A stretch of DNA of 64,000 nt from Lachnospiraceae bacterium (GCA_024687205.1 JAILES010000041.1:1-64000), one strand, 5' to 3'; positions 7,822-16,997 are shown, counted from the first letter of the stretch. Notes: generated by a model from the sequence alone, not told the origin. Made by a program: numbers and translations.

Positions 7822-8484
7822 ATGGGAAGAAAAGTAAGGATCACTAAGGAAATGATATTGGAGGCAGCATTTGAACTGCTTGACGAATCGGGGATAGGCG
7901 CGGTTGCCATCAAGGCGATCGCGGCCAGGCTTGAATGCTCAACCCAGCCTGTTTCCTGGCATTTCGGGAGCATGCAGGAGTTAAAGAAAGAACTGTTTCA
8001 TTATGCTGGCATGAAGCTTTATGGCTCACTTCCCGATGAGATGAAGGGCAGGAACGCTGTCGATGCCTTCTTTGTATCGGGCGTGAGATATATCACCAAT
8101 GCCTGCGATCATCCCAATGTATTCCGTTTTGTTAACGTGGATGATCCTATGGTTACCATAGGCGAAGCGGTAAACGGTGAGCAGAGCATCTTTGCGTATA
8201 AGTTTGATGATGATGCAGTCAGGATGCTGGCTGAGGAATACAAGGTATCGCCGGAACTGATCGCGGAAGCCGTAAAGGATACCGTTATTTATACTCACGG
8301 TCTGGCAGTCATGATGATCTACGATAATTTCAGACTGCCGAAAGAAGAAGCCTGCAGGATGATCTATAATATGGGAATGAAGATGCTGCAGCTGATCGGA
8401 ATAGAACCACAAGGTCCGTCCCCTTGGTTTTCCCCTTGGTTTTCTTGCCAAGGGCAGGCTTTTAAGATACAATTTAAGCTGTGA
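7822..8484 (+). CDS. TetR/AcrR family transcriptional regulator with repeat-derived C-terminal tail
   Basis: A 220-residue regulator. Residues 5-55 form a TetR_N helix-turn-helix (ITKEMILEAAFELLDESG, then AIAARLECSTQPVSWHFGSMQEL). The rest is a helical ligand-binding and dimer domain. AGGAG five bases before ATG 7822 fixes the start. The last 25 or so residues (GPSPWFSPWFSCQG...) are encoded by a dispersed nucleotide repeat also present near 29 kb, so the native C terminus was probably changed by the insertion of that repeat. It likely represses its own operon through the 34-base palindrome at 6606-6639. Confidence 0.88.
   Translation: MGRKVRITKEMILEAAFELLDESGIGAVAIKAIAARLECSTQPVSWHFGSMQELKKELFHYAGMKLYGSLPDEMKGRNAVDAFFVSGVRYITNACDHPNVFRFVNVDDPMVTIGEAVNGEQSIFAYKFDDDAVRMLAEEYKVSPELIAEAVKDTVIYTHGLAVMMIYDNFRLPKEEACRMIYNMGMKMLQLIGIEPQGPSPWFSPWFSCQGQAFKIQFKL
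8406..8452 (+). repeat. Dispersed repeat copy inside the end of the TetR gene
   Basis: ACCACAAGGTCCGTCCCC (8406-8423) followed by two TTGGTTTTC-type units matches, almost base for base, the repeat at 28968-29040. It ends in a small hairpin CCTTGG...CCAAGG. Here it is translated as the C-terminal tail of the regulator. Confidence 0.75.
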
Positions 8485-8536
8485 ATAAAAAAACGGAGAT
8501 ATTATTTCGGTAAGTGACTCACGGAGGTATAACATC

Positions 8537-9529
8537 ATGAACGAAACGGAAGTAGTAAATAATTCCGAAAACTATTCTCAGACATATGTTCCGCAGAATG
8601 ATGCAGCAAATGAAACGAGGATCATGGTAAGCAGCTTATATGGCGAAATGAAAAAGGTACGGTCAATAGGCATTATCAGCATCGTTTTTTCGCTGCTTGC
8701 ACTGATCGGAGTGATCGCCTTCGGGGCTGTCATTCTTAAAACTCAGCTGGATCAGCAGAATGAGGTGAGTAATCTCAGGGAAGATCAGGAGACTACAATG
8801 TATTCCGTCATCAGACTGGAGCAGATGGTTGAGGATGCACTGGAGAATGCCAATAACGAATGCAATGAAAACAAAAACAATGGAGAAAAGGAACCTGAAC
8901 CCGAACCGGAACCTTATGTTTTTCCCGATTGGGGAGATGAAGTAGAGAAGCCTGTGATATATCTGTATCCCGAAACGGATGATACTTATGTAAGTGTAAG
9001 CATCGGTATTCAGGATGAGGTAAAGAGCGTAACATATCCCAAAGCAGAGAAGGCCGATAACGGATTTGTATGGAACGTGATCGCAGATGAAGACGGCAGC
9101 TTAAGGACAGCTGAGGGACGTGAGTATTCATACCTATTCTGGGAAGCAGAAGACAATACTGCATATGATATGAGCAAAGGCTTCTGCGTCGCAGGCGCGG
9201 ATACCGCGGAGTTCCTTGAGGAGACGCTGGGAAAGATCGGGCTGACAACAAAAGAGCGTGATGATTTTATTACATACTGGCTGCCGCGGATGATAGGTAA
9301 CGAATATAACATCATCAGCTTTAAGGGGATGGATCCCGATGATGAATATAATAAGAATTATCCGCTGACCATTACGGATGCAGAGGGCAATACAGCGGAA
9401 TCCGTACTCAGGATAATGATGGCATGGAAAGCAGCTGATGAGAAGACAGAGCTTGAAGCCCAGGAAATAAAAGGCTTTGAGAGAAACGGTTTTACTGTAG
9501 TCGAATGGGGCGGAACCGAAATAAAGTAA
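8537..9529 (+). CDS. Membrane-anchored protein with KPVIYLYP-type extracytoplasmic domain
   Basis: A 330-residue protein with a hydrophilic N terminus, one transmembrane segment (about residues 43-66, IGIISIVFSLLALIGVIAFG), a coiled region (70-105), an EPEPEPEP linker and an exported domain that begins KPVIYLYPETDD. The KPVIYLYP motif recurs in uncharacterised Firmicutes surface proteins. The domain contains WEAEDNTAYDMSKGFCVAGADTAEFLEETL, also typical of that group. CGGAGG lies before the ATG. It stands between the TetR operon and a phosphatase gene 15 bases downstream. Function unknown. Confidence 0.7.
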   Translation: MNETEVVNNSENYSQTYVPQNDAANETRIMVSSLYGEMKKVRSIGIISIVFSLLALIGVIAFGAVILKTQLDQQNEVSNLREDQETTMYSVIRLEQMVEDALENANNECNENKNNGEKEPEPEPEPYVFPDWGDEVEKPVIYLYPETDDTYVSVSIGIQDEVKSVTYPKAEKADNGFVWNVIADEDGSLRTAEGREYSYLFWEAEDNTAYDMSKGFCVAGADTAEFLEETLGKIGLTTKERDDFITYWLPRMIGNEYNIISFKGMDPDDEYNKNYPLTITDAEGNTAESVLRIMMAWKAADEKTELEAQEIKGFERNGFTVVEWGGTEIK

Positions 9530-9544
9530 GAGGAAAGATATTAT

Positions 9545-10219
9545 ATGACAGGAACAGTGATATTTGATATGGACGGGGTGATCTTTGATTCGGAGAGAGC
9601 CTGTCTGTCCTGCTGGAGCGAGATCGCGGAGAAGTGGAAACTTGAAAATGTTGAGCAGGTATTCAGAAAATGTATAGGCACCAATGACTATCAGACAAGG
9701 ATGATAGTGGAAGAAGCTTATGCACCGGTATTCGGTGAAGGGATATCCGAAAAACTCTTAAAGGAAAGTTCGCGGATCTGGCATTCAAGGTATGATGAGA
9801 ATCCGCTGCCGATGAAGACCGGTGTGATCGAGATACTTGAGTTTCTTAAGATTAACAAAGTACCTGTAGGACTTGCTTCATCAACAAAAAAAGCAAGCGT
9901 TGAAGCGGAACTTAAGCAGGCCGGACTGTATTCCTATTTTGACAAGATCATAGGAGGCGATGCGGTAAAGATAAGCAAACCGGATCCGGAGATATATCTG
10001 CTTGCCTGCAGTGAGATGGGAGCAGAACCGGGAGAAGCTACGGCTATCGAAGATTCCTATAATGGTATACGTTCAGCATATGCTGCAGGACTGAGGCCGA
10101 TAATGGTGCCGGATATGATCGAAGCCGATGATGAGATGAGAAGACTGTCAGCGGTAATATGTAAGGATCTTTCGGAAGTAAAAGACTTTTTTGAAAAGGA
10201 AATGCAGGCCAAAGAGTAA
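9545..10219 (+). CDS. HAD superfamily phosphatase, beta-phosphoglucomutase-like (subfamily IA)
   Basis: The 224-residue product has all HAD motifs: motif I FDMDGVIFDSE (nucleophile Asp at residue 8, acid Asp two residues later), motif II GLASSTKK, the Lys and motif III region KISKPDPEIYLLA, and motif IV AIEDSYNGIRSAYAAG. The DGVIFDSE cap entry is that of the phosphoglycolate phosphatase / beta-phosphoglucomutase group. It acts on a small phosphorylated metabolite in the cytoplasm; the exact substrate cannot be read. It follows the membrane-protein gene by 15 bases, and its stop codon overlaps the ATG of a decayed gene. Confidence 0.88.
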   Translation: MTGTVIFDMDGVIFDSERACLSCWSEIAEKWKLENVEQVFRKCIGTNDYQTRMIVEEAYAPVFGEGISEKLLKESSRIWHSRYDENPLPMKTGVIEILEFLKINKVPVGLASSTKKASVEAELKQAGLYSYFDKIIGGDAVKISKPDPEIYLLACSEMGAEPGEATAIEDSYNGIRSAYAAGLRPIMVPDMIEADDEMRRLSAVICKDLSEVKDFFEKEMQAKE

Positions 10220-10456
10220 TGAACAAGCTGATGAAAAAATTATTCGGCGGCCTGGAACTGACCTGGCCGAAAGTTATCATAGCGGCGGTCATCGCGGGAG
10301 GTAAGTATCATCGATCACGGAGACGATTTTTATACCATACACGGTGATCTGAAAAAAGGCGGAGATATCGTGCTGACGCTGGTTTCTCCCGAGGGGGCAA
10401 AGACAGAATTTGATCTGAAGATCGAAAGGCGTACATACGGGATAACAGAAAAATAA
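10219..10456 (+). pseudogene. Membrane protein gene with large internal deletion
   Basis: ATG 10219 (overlapping the previous stop) opens MNKLMKKLFGGLELTWPKVIIAAVIAG, a typical start of a polytopic membrane protein family in Lachnospiraceae whose full members run well over 200 residues. The reading frame then shifts, and the +1 frame carries VSIIDHGDDFYTIHGDLKKGG and EFDLKIERRTYGITEK to a stop at 10454-10456, which resembles the soluble C-terminal end of the same family. The first transmembrane helix and the last domain are joined with the middle lost and the frame broken at about 10302. The family match is from memory. Confidence 0.7.
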
Positions 10457-10490
10457 AACCAAATAAAACAGTTTCAGAGGAGGTAGAAAA

Positions 10491-11531
10491 ATGGGTGAAA
10501 AACTGAAGGTTCTGATGTTGAACGGCAGTCCGCGGGGGAACGGAAACATTGCACTGGCTTTCAAGGAGATGGAAAAAGTTTTTGAGGAATGCGATGTTGA
10601 GTTTGAAAACATACTTCTCGGTAAGACTGACATAAGGGGCTGCATTGCCTGCGAGACCTGCAGGAAAAACAAAAAGTGCGTGTTTGACGACATAGTCAAT
10701 GAACTGGCAGTAAAATTCGAGCAGGCAGACGGACTTGTCATAGGATCACCGGTATATTACGGTTCGGCAAACGGTACGCTGCTCAGCGCCCTTCAGAGAC
10801 TGTTTTATTCTACTTCCTTCGACAAGAGCTTCAAGGTGGGAGCAGCTGTGGTAAGTGCAAGACGTTCGGGCTGTACCGCTACATTTGATATACTGAATAA
10901 ATTCTTCACGCTTTCAAACATGCCTGTTGCCACCAGCCAGTACTGGAATAATATTTACGGCTGGGAACCCGGCGAAGGAGAGGTTGATGATGAAGGAAAA
11001 CAGGTGATGCGTGTGCTGGCGCGTAATATGGTATTCCTTATGAAGAGCATAGCCCTCGGTAAGAAAGAGAATGGTCTACCGGATACGGAGGAGCGTGTAT
11101 GGACGAACTTCACGAGACCCGGAGTGTTCGTAAAGGATGAGGAAGCAGACGCGGCAGCTGCAGAAGAAAAAGCCGCTGAAGAAAAAAAAGTTGCGGACGC
11201 TACGGATAAAGCAGATGAGGAATACCCCGCTAATCAAAAAGAGAGAAAGCCGATGATACCCGATCCGGCTCTGGCAGCCGTGTATGCGGGACCGGTAGTA
11301 AGGGACCCGGCACAGTTCATGATGGTCTATGCAGGACCGGGTATGATGAATAAGGGGATAATCCCCGGAGGTTTTGCCGACTTTAAGGGGCTCAACGCTG
11401 AACCCGATGCAACTCCGGCTCCGTCCAAAGAATGGACCTGCGCCTGCGGATGTAAGAATAATGCAAAGTTCTGTACTGAATGCGGAGCGCCAAGGCCCGG
11501 TGTTATGGGCGGGGGTACGGTGCTTGTATAA
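10491..11531 (+). CDS. Flavodoxin-family reductase fused to VYAGP-repeat segment and zinc ribbon
   Basis: A 346-residue multidomain protein. Residues 1-195 are an NADPH-dependent FMN reductase with LMLNGSPRGNGN (flavin loop), GCIACETCRKNKKCVFDDI (Cys motif) and VIGSPVYYGSANGTLLSALQRLFY. Residues 215-245 are an Ala/Glu/Lys linker. Residues 255-290 contain VYAGP twice, at 264-268 and 279-283, in a Pro/Met/Gly-rich context (FMMVYAGPGMM). Residues 315-335 form a zinc ribbon, WTCACGCKNNAKFCTECGAP. The stop codon overlaps the ATG of a radical SAM-SPASM gene. The VYAGP section looks like a peptide-modification substrate region; that is inference. AGAGGAGG precedes the ATG. Confidence 0.85.
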   Translation: MGEKLKVLMLNGSPRGNGNIALAFKEMEKVFEECDVEFENILLGKTDIRGCIACETCRKNKKCVFDDIVNELAVKFEQADGLVIGSPVYYGSANGTLLSALQRLFYSTSFDKSFKVGAAVVSARRSGCTATFDILNKFFTLSNMPVATSQYWNNIYGWEPGEGEVDDEGKQVMRVLARNMVFLMKSIALGKKENGLPDTEERVWTNFTRPGVFVKDEEADAAAAEEKAAEEKKVADATDKADEEYPANQKERKPMIPDPALAAVYAGPVVRDPAQFMMVYAGPGMMNKGIIPGGFADFKGLNAEPDATPAPSKEWTCACGCKNNAKFCTECGAPRPGVMGGGTVLV

Positions 11532-12544
11532 TGGAATACAGACTCAGACAATGCGTATGGGAGATAACTCTCGGCTGCTGTTTTTCCTGTAAATACTGCG
11601 GCTCATCCGCGAACGGGAAAAAAAGAGAGAACGAACTGTCGACGGAAGAGTGCATCGAAGTATCAAGGCAGCTCAAAGAACTGGGCTGTTACCGGGTATC
11701 GATGATCGGCGGTGAAGTCTTCATGCGTGCTGACTGGCCCGAGATAGTTGAGAGCCTGACGAAGCTCGGCATCAGCGTATGCATAATCACCAACGGTTTC
11801 TTATTTAAGCCGGAGCATATCGATACGCTGAAACGTGTAGGGATAGAATCCGTTGCCGTATCACTGGACGGGCCTGAAGAGGTACATGATAAATACAGAC
11901 AGCAGGGAAGTTTCGCCCGTGCGCTGAATGCAGTAAAGACGCTGGCTGCAGGCGGCATACCCGTTTCGGTGATAACTACGCTGAATAAAGAGAATGCAGC
12001 ATGTCTGGAGGATTTCTTTCCGACTGTAAAAGAACTGGATATCTTTGCATGGCAGCTGCAGGCATGTTCACCTATGGGGAATGCCGCAAAGGCCGGCATA
12101 GATTTTGCTTTTGATCCCGCAAAGGTAATTGCCTTTGTTGAAAGGCATATGAACAGCGTTCCTTTCTCAATGGGAATAGCACACAATATCGGATATCATA
12201 CGGAGAACGAGAAATACTTAAGAGGCGATCCTTCGGGAGAAGCATATTTTACCGGATGCACGGCAGGCCTTACGTCGTTAGGCATAGACAGCATCGGAAA
12301 TGTTCGGGGCTGTGAGTCCATGTATGATGACTGTTTTATCGAAGGGAATGTCCGGGAAAAGAGTCTTGCCGAAATCTGGAATGACGAAAATGCATTTGCC
12401 TATAACAGAAAGTATAAGCCTTCGATGCTGACCGGCAGCTGCGCTTCCTGCGATAAGAAAGGGATATGCGCGGGAGGCTGCAGATCATACAATCATTTCG
12501 TTCACGGAAAACTGTACGAGGCGCCTGCCTGCGCACGTACATAA
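11531..12544 (+). CDS. Radical SAM-SPASM enzyme, probable peptide/protein maturase
   Basis: A 337-residue protein. EITLGCCFSCKYC gives the radical SAM CX3CX2C cluster (Cys16, Cys20, Cys23), followed by MIGGEVFMRADWPEI and VSLDGPEEVHD. The C-terminal SPASM region has CTAGLTSLGIDSIGNVRGCESM and GSCASCDKKGICAGGCRSYN, binding auxiliary iron-sulfur clusters. SPASM proteins mostly modify peptides or proteins. The start is ATG 11531, overlapping the TAA of the upstream VYAGP protein by one base, which implies coupling and makes that protein the candidate substrate. An open frame continues upstream to 11480 but lies inside the neighbour. Convergent gene 3 bases downstream. Confidence 0.9.
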   Translation: MEYRLRQCVWEITLGCCFSCKYCGSSANGKKRENELSTEECIEVSRQLKELGCYRVSMIGGEVFMRADWPEIVESLTKLGISVCIITNGFLFKPEHIDTLKRVGIESVAVSLDGPEEVHDKYRQQGSFARALNAVKTLAAGGIPVSVITTLNKENAACLEDFFPTVKELDIFAWQLQACSPMGNAAKAGIDFAFDPAKVIAFVERHMNSVPFSMGIAHNIGYHTENEKYLRGDPSGEAYFTGCTAGLTSLGIDSIGNVRGCESMYDDCFIEGNVREKSLAEIWNDENAFAYNRKYKPSMLTGSCASCDKKGICAGGCRSYNHFVHGKLYEAPACART

Positions 12545-12546
12545 GT

Positions 12547-13239
12547 TTATTTCAGTATCTTTCTGATCTGAGCTTCATCTGCATCCGGCAGTATCTTCAA
12601 AAAATGTTTCAGAACCCTGGAGTATGATTCTTCCGGGGTTCTTTTATATACGGAAGATGCAAATTTCCTGCCGAGAAACTTTTCAGCGGTAGAGTATTCG
12701 GCTACGCCCCAGCCATATTCGTTGCCTTCTTTATCCCTTGCATATCTGAAATCGCTGATCACAACGTAGCACTGCTTCTGCAGCCTTGTTATCATAGTGT
12801 CAAAACCTTTGCGGCCGTTCTTGCCGTAATTGCCGATCTGCTTGAGTTCCTTTGACATTACCGGAGCATGCGCATCCAGCAGATCATACAGCTCCTTATC
12901 GTAGAAAGAAGCGAGTTCGTCGTCGAATCTTGCATCGAAGTCGTAGCCGTCCCTGCGGAAGTTGGCAAAATCCGGAAACCATTTCGGGCTCACATACATT
13001 GCCTTATTGCGAAGGAATTTGCCGTAAGCGCATTTCATCTCGCGTATCACGGGACCTTTCCATTCCCATGCCGGCCAGAAGCCGTCATCACCGTCGGTGT
13101 ACCAGCAGCCGCGGCCTATATGTTCCTCGATCGAAAAACCTTCGATCTCATTTTGAAAGAAGGGTACGAAGCCAAGCTCATCGATAAGGTCGATCAGATC
13201 CTGCATGGAAGTAATTTTGAAATCATCCGAAAATGTCAT
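12547..13239 (-). CDS. Conserved protein of unknown function (possibly AlkZ-related)
   Basis: A 230-residue soluble protein on the minus strand. It has an N-terminal helical segment (ITSMQDLIDLIDELGFVPFF), then GCWYTDGDDGFWPAWEWKGPVIRE, KWFPDFANFRRDGYDFDARFDD, and a C-terminal region with RKGFDTMITRLQKQCYVVISDF. The mix of a WKGPVIRE-like start and a 'one Arg-rich helix then Gln-X-Gln-like' region recalls proteins annotated AlkZ-related (winged-helix DNA glycosylase relatives); I am not sure of this. GAGGT lies before the ATG on the minus strand. It is convergent with the radical SAM gene. Confidence 0.6.
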   Translation of the reverse strand: MTFSDDFKITSMQDLIDLIDELGFVPFFQNEIEGFSIEEHIGRGCWYTDGDDGFWPAWEWKGPVIREMKCAYGKFLRNKAMYVSPKWFPDFANFRRDGYDFDARFDDELASFYDKELYDLLDAHAPVMSKELKQIGNYGKNGRKGFDTMITRLQKQCYVVISDFRYARDKEGNEYGWGVAEYSTAEKFLGRKFASSVYKRTPEESYSRVLKHFLKILPDADEAQIRKILK

Positions 13240-13431
13240 GATACAATACCTCGTTTTTGGATAATTGCGGCGTTTACATTATATATTATTTTCTGCTTTT
13301 TTTAATGCGCAGATATTGCTTTCTTCTTACAGTGTTATGCACAGTCTGTCACAAAGCCTTGACTTGAAGTTGGAATATGTGATACTCGAAGCTGTAATGC
13401 TGTGATGAAACCACACAGGAGGGTGTAAGAC

Positions 13432-15771
13432 ATGCTTGAAAGTATTCCGTATAAAGATATGCGTCTGAAAAGCGCAGAGAGAAAAGCTGACGCACTTGAA
13501 CTGATGCTTGAAAAGGGAAGGCAGAGGATAATACCCATAGATGAATGCAGTGTGAGAGTGCTGTATTCATACAAGGAGTTTTCGGATGATAAGGAGAAGC
13601 CCTGCATAACGGAACTTCCTGCATATCCGGATTGGGATCATACGGAGGATCAGGAATACCTTTATCTGAAGCTGCCGAAGCTGTCTGTAAGAATAGATAA
13701 GGAGACAAACTGCTTCAGCTATTATGATGAAAGCGGAAAACTGCTCCTTAGTGAAAGAGCAAAAAGAAGCAAGGAACTGAAAGAGATTCCTGTGTACAGT
13801 CTCACTGAAGAAGACGCTGAAAAAGAATACGTTGAGACTGCGGACGGGCGCAAGGAAGTGATAAAAGATGCCGGGAAGATACAGACAGGCACAGCATATC
13901 AGACCAGACTTCATTTTGCCTTTGATGAAGACGAGGATCTGTACGGCCTCGGCCAGCATGAGGAAGGCTATCATTCGCTGAGGGGAAACTGCATATATAA
14001 TAACCAGGCAAACCGTACGATAGCGATCCCCTTCTTTGTTTCAACAAAAGGCTACGGAGTATTCGTGAATACCTGCAGCCCTTCGATCTTTAATGACGGC
14101 TGTGAAGGGTCATATTATTACACCGAAGCCGATAATGAAATGGATTTCTTCTTCGTGGGCGGCGGTGATATGAACGCCGCAGTACGCGGTTTCAGAAAGA
14201 TCACGGGAAAGGCCGCGATGCTGCCGAAATGGGCCTTCGGATATATGCAGTCCCAGGAAAGGTATGAAACGCAGAAGGAGATCCTTGAAGTAGCCGGAGA
14301 ATACAGGAAAAGAGGGATAGGCCTGGACTGCATCGTTCTCGACTGGATATCCTGGCCGGAGGGACAGTGGGGGCAGAAGAGTTTTGATAAGACGCGTTTT
14401 CCGGATGCCGATGAGATGACAAAAAAACTGCATGATGAAAACGTTCATTTCATGATATCCATATGGCCTAACATGGCAGAGAGCTGCGACAACGTAAAGG
14501 AATTCAAAGATAAAAAGCTCCTGCTCCCGAAGATGAACACATATGATGCACTGAACCCCGAGGCACGTAAACTTTACTGGAAGCAGGCGAACGAAGGGCT
14601 GTTCAGCCACGGAATTGACGCATGGTGGTGCGATAACAGCGAGCCCATATGTCCTGAGTGGATGGAAATGGTACGGCCGGAGAATTCAAAGAATTACGAA
14701 AACTATTGCAGGAGCGTCAGCAATCATCTGCCTGCACAGTACATGAATGCCTTCGGACTTTATCATGCCATGGGCATATATGAAGGGCAGAGAGAGACCG
14801 CGCCGGATAAGCGTGTGGTGAACCTTACAAGGAGCGGTTATCCGGGTCAGCAGCGCTACGGCACCATACTCTGGTCGGGAGATATCTCAGCTTCCTGGGA
14901 TACCATGAGAAAGCAGATCGCTGCCGGCCTGAATTTCTGCGCCAGCGGCATGCCTTACTGGACCATAGACATAGGCGCATTTTTCGTGCACAACGGAGTG
15001 CAGTGGTACTGGAACGGTGACTATGATAAGGGTGCGGAAGATCCTGCATACTGCGAACTCTTTGTGAGATGGTATCAGTGGGGAGCCTTCCTGCCTGTTT
15101 TCAGGGGACACGGAACCGATGTGAGAAGAGAACTGTGGAACTTTGACAGAAAGGAAGCAGCTTTCTATGACGCGCTTGTAAGCGCCAACAGAAGACGTTA
15201 CGAGCTGATGCCTTATATCTATTCCCTTGCCGGGCTTGTGCATGTCCGTGACGGACTCATGATCAAACCCCTGGTCTATGATTTCACCGGAGATAAAGAC
15301 GTAAGGGATATCTTTGACCAGTATATGTTCGGGGATGAAATGATGGTCTGCCCGGTCACCGAGCCTGTGTATTTCGGGAGAGATAAAAAAGAAAACATAA
15401 CACGCAGCGTATATCTTCCTGCAGGCTGTGACTGGTACGACTTATATACCGATGAAAGCTATGAGGGCGGACAGTGGATCGAAGCAGCTGCGCCTCTTGA
15501 AAAGATACCTGTCTTCATCAAAGCAGGTTCTATTATTCCGATGACTGAAGCTGCACTGTCCGTAGCGGAACTTAAGGGAGATATCGTGATGCATGTATTT
15601 CCCGGAAGAGACGGGACCTTTACGATGTATGAAGATGCAGGCGAGGGTTATGAATATGAGAACGGAGCTTACACTCTTAGAGAATATGTCTGGGATGATG
15701 ATAAAGCAGAGCTTAAGGAAAACGGAAAAACATGCGGCCTGAAGACAGTCATACATCATAAAGAAGGGTAA
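13432..15771 (+). CDS. Glycoside hydrolase family 31 (alpha-glucosidase/alpha-xylosidase type)
   Basis: The 779-residue enzyme has an N-terminal beta-sandwich with DEDEDLYGLGQHEEGYHSLRG, then the GH31 barrel: GLDCIVLDWISWPEGQWG, HFMISIWPNMAES, and the catalytic nucleophile motif DAWWCDNSEP (Asp in the position of the WxDMNE motif). RSGYPGQQRYGTILWSGDISASWDTM and GMPYWTIDIGAFF continue the active-site wall; FRGHGTDVRRELW and VCPVTEPVYFG are further family blocks. No signal peptide, so it acts inside the cell on oligosaccharides. Substrate (glucoside versus xyloside) is not settled by these motifs. GGAGGG precedes the ATG. It appears to be transcribed alone; 5 bases separate it from a convergent lipoprotein gene. 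Confidence 0.93.
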   Translation: MLESIPYKDMRLKSAERKADALELMLEKGRQRIIPIDECSVRVLYSYKEFSDDKEKPCITELPAYPDWDHTEDQEYLYLKLPKLSVRIDKETNCFSYYDESGKLLLSERAKRSKELKEIPVYSLTEEDAEKEYVETADGRKEVIKDAGKIQTGTAYQTRLHFAFDEDEDLYGLGQHEEGYHSLRGNCIYNNQANRTIAIPFFVSTKGYGVFVNTCSPSIFNDGCEGSYYYTEADNEMDFFFVGGGDMNAAVRGFRKITGKAAMLPKWAFGYMQSQERYETQKEILEVAGEYRKRGIGLDCIVLDWISWPEGQWGQKSFDKTRFPDADEMTKKLHDENVHFMISIWPNMAESCDNVKEFKDKKLLLPKMNTYDALNPEARKLYWKQANEGLFSHGIDAWWCDNSEPICPEWMEMVRPENSKNYENYCRSVSNHLPAQYMNAFGLYHAMGIYEGQRETAPDKRVVNLTRSGYPGQQRYGTILWSGDISASWDTMRKQIAAGLNFCASGMPYWTIDIGAFFVHNGVQWYWNGDYDKGAEDPAYCELFVRWYQWGAFLPVFRGHGTDVRRELWNFDRKEAAFYDALVSANRRRYELMPYIYSLAGLVHVRDGLMIKPLVYDFTGDKDVRDIFDQYMFGDEMMVCPVTEPVYFGRDKKENITRSVYLPAGCDWYDLYTDESYEGGQWIEAAAPLEKIPVFIKAGSIIPMTEAALSVAELKGDIVMHVFPGRDGTFTMYEDAGEGYEYENGAYTLREYVWDDDKAELKENGKTCGLKTVIHHKEG

Positions 15772-15776
15772 AGGGT

Positions 15777-16901
15777 TCAAAGGTCGATGCTGTAGTTTCC
15801 CTTTTCCTCCATATAGGAACTGTAGAAGTACAGCATCAGACCGGTACTGTCAAATACGCAGTCTATGCTGTAATAATCATAAGGACCGCCGGGCAGGTAA
15901 GAACAGTTCTCCTGTCTGATGCCGTTGGACCATTTCCTTACGGAAGTATCGCTGCTGCCGGTGACGCTGATATAGTTCTTTCCGCCCTTTGTAAGGACGG
16001 CAGGTCTTGCCATTCCGTCAGGTATGCGCAGCTGCAGCGTACCGTCGGGATCAAAGTCAAATTGCGGTTCCGGATCCTGCCCGTCTATCTCGCTTGTGCA
16101 GCCGGTCAGTGCTCCGTCATCATCGTAGGTTTCTTCACTGTCATAAAGATAACCTGCATACAGATCATCACGGAGCTTCTGCATATAGCAGTGTTCCGAC
16201 TCGGCTTTGTTTCTTGAATAAGTCACATGATAAACATCATCAGTTCCGATGCTTATCGCTTTGACATAGTCTATTTTATCAATGCCTTTAAGTACATCGA
16301 AGATCGCGGGATCATATGCCGGGATGGTATCCACGTAAGCTTTGAATCTGACATCGCTTACGGGATCACCGTTGCCGTCGCAGATAACCCATTTGGCAAA
16401 ATCCTCGGGAGTGCTGTTTTCGGGAATGCATCCGCGAAGAGGAATGCATGCGGTACCCTCGATATCTCCGGGAATGTTTTCGACAAGGGTATCGGCTTCG
16501 ACCACCGGATCGTCAAGACGGATCCGTGATACCGGGAGAGCCAGTGCAGCGGCGATCTCCTCTGCCGCACATTCCAGCATCTTATCATAGTTGCGGCCGG
16601 TATACATGAGATCATTATCAAAATCATAAGCATAGGGATATTCGCTGCCCTTCAGTTCGAAATATCCTCCGATGAAATGGACCAGGTCCAGACCCGAATC
16701 CTTGGCAGAAAGTTTGGTGATCTTTGCATCCGGAATATTAGATGCAAACCAGGCCCTTACCTGGTCACTGTGAGCTTTTGTCATACTGTCCGCAGCCTCG
16801 GACGTGTAATTATCGGGCATACAGCCTGTAAGGAGAAATACGGCAAGCAGCGCGATAATAAGCGTTATCGGTTTTGTTTTTTTTGAAAACAGCATGTACA
16901 T
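15777..16901 (-). CDS. Putative lipoprotein of unknown function
   Basis: A 374-residue exported protein with a Lys-rich start, a hydrophobic signal (ITLIIALLAVF) and lipobox LLTGC, so it is lipid-anchored. No domain is recognised. Residues 40-60 (SMTKAHSDQVRAWFASNIPDAKI) and several short Asp/Tyr-rich strands suggest a mixed alpha/beta fold. Two ATGs are possible (16901 and 16895); GGAGG lies four bases before the first and ten before the second, and the second gives a more usual signal peptide. It ends only 5 bases from the stop of the GH31 gene on the other strand; no terminator is visible between them. Confidence 0.72.
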   Translation of the reverse strand: MYMLFSKKTKPITLIIALLAVFLLTGCMPDNYTSEAADSMTKAHSDQVRAWFASNIPDAKITKLSAKDSGLDLVHFIGGYFELKGSEYPYAYDFDNDLMYTGRNYDKMLECAAEEIAAALALPVSRIRLDDPVVEADTLVENIPGDIEGTACIPLRGCIPENSTPEDFAKWVICDGNGDPVSDVRFKAYVDTIPAYDPAIFDVLKGIDKIDYVKAISIGTDDVYHVTYSRNKAESEHCYMQKLRDDLYAGYLYDSEETYDDDGALTGCTSEIDGQDPEPQFDFDPDGTLQLRIPDGMARPAVLTKGGKNYISVTGSSDTSVRKWSNGIRQENCSYLPGGPYDYYSIDCVFDSTGLMLYFYSSYMEEKGNYSIDL

Positions 16902-16997
16902 GAGGCCTCCGGAGCGCTTTATTGTGCAACATGGTCATACGATCAAAGATCGCAGGCTCAATTGATTTTATATCATATTATCTCAAAACCTGTGTAA

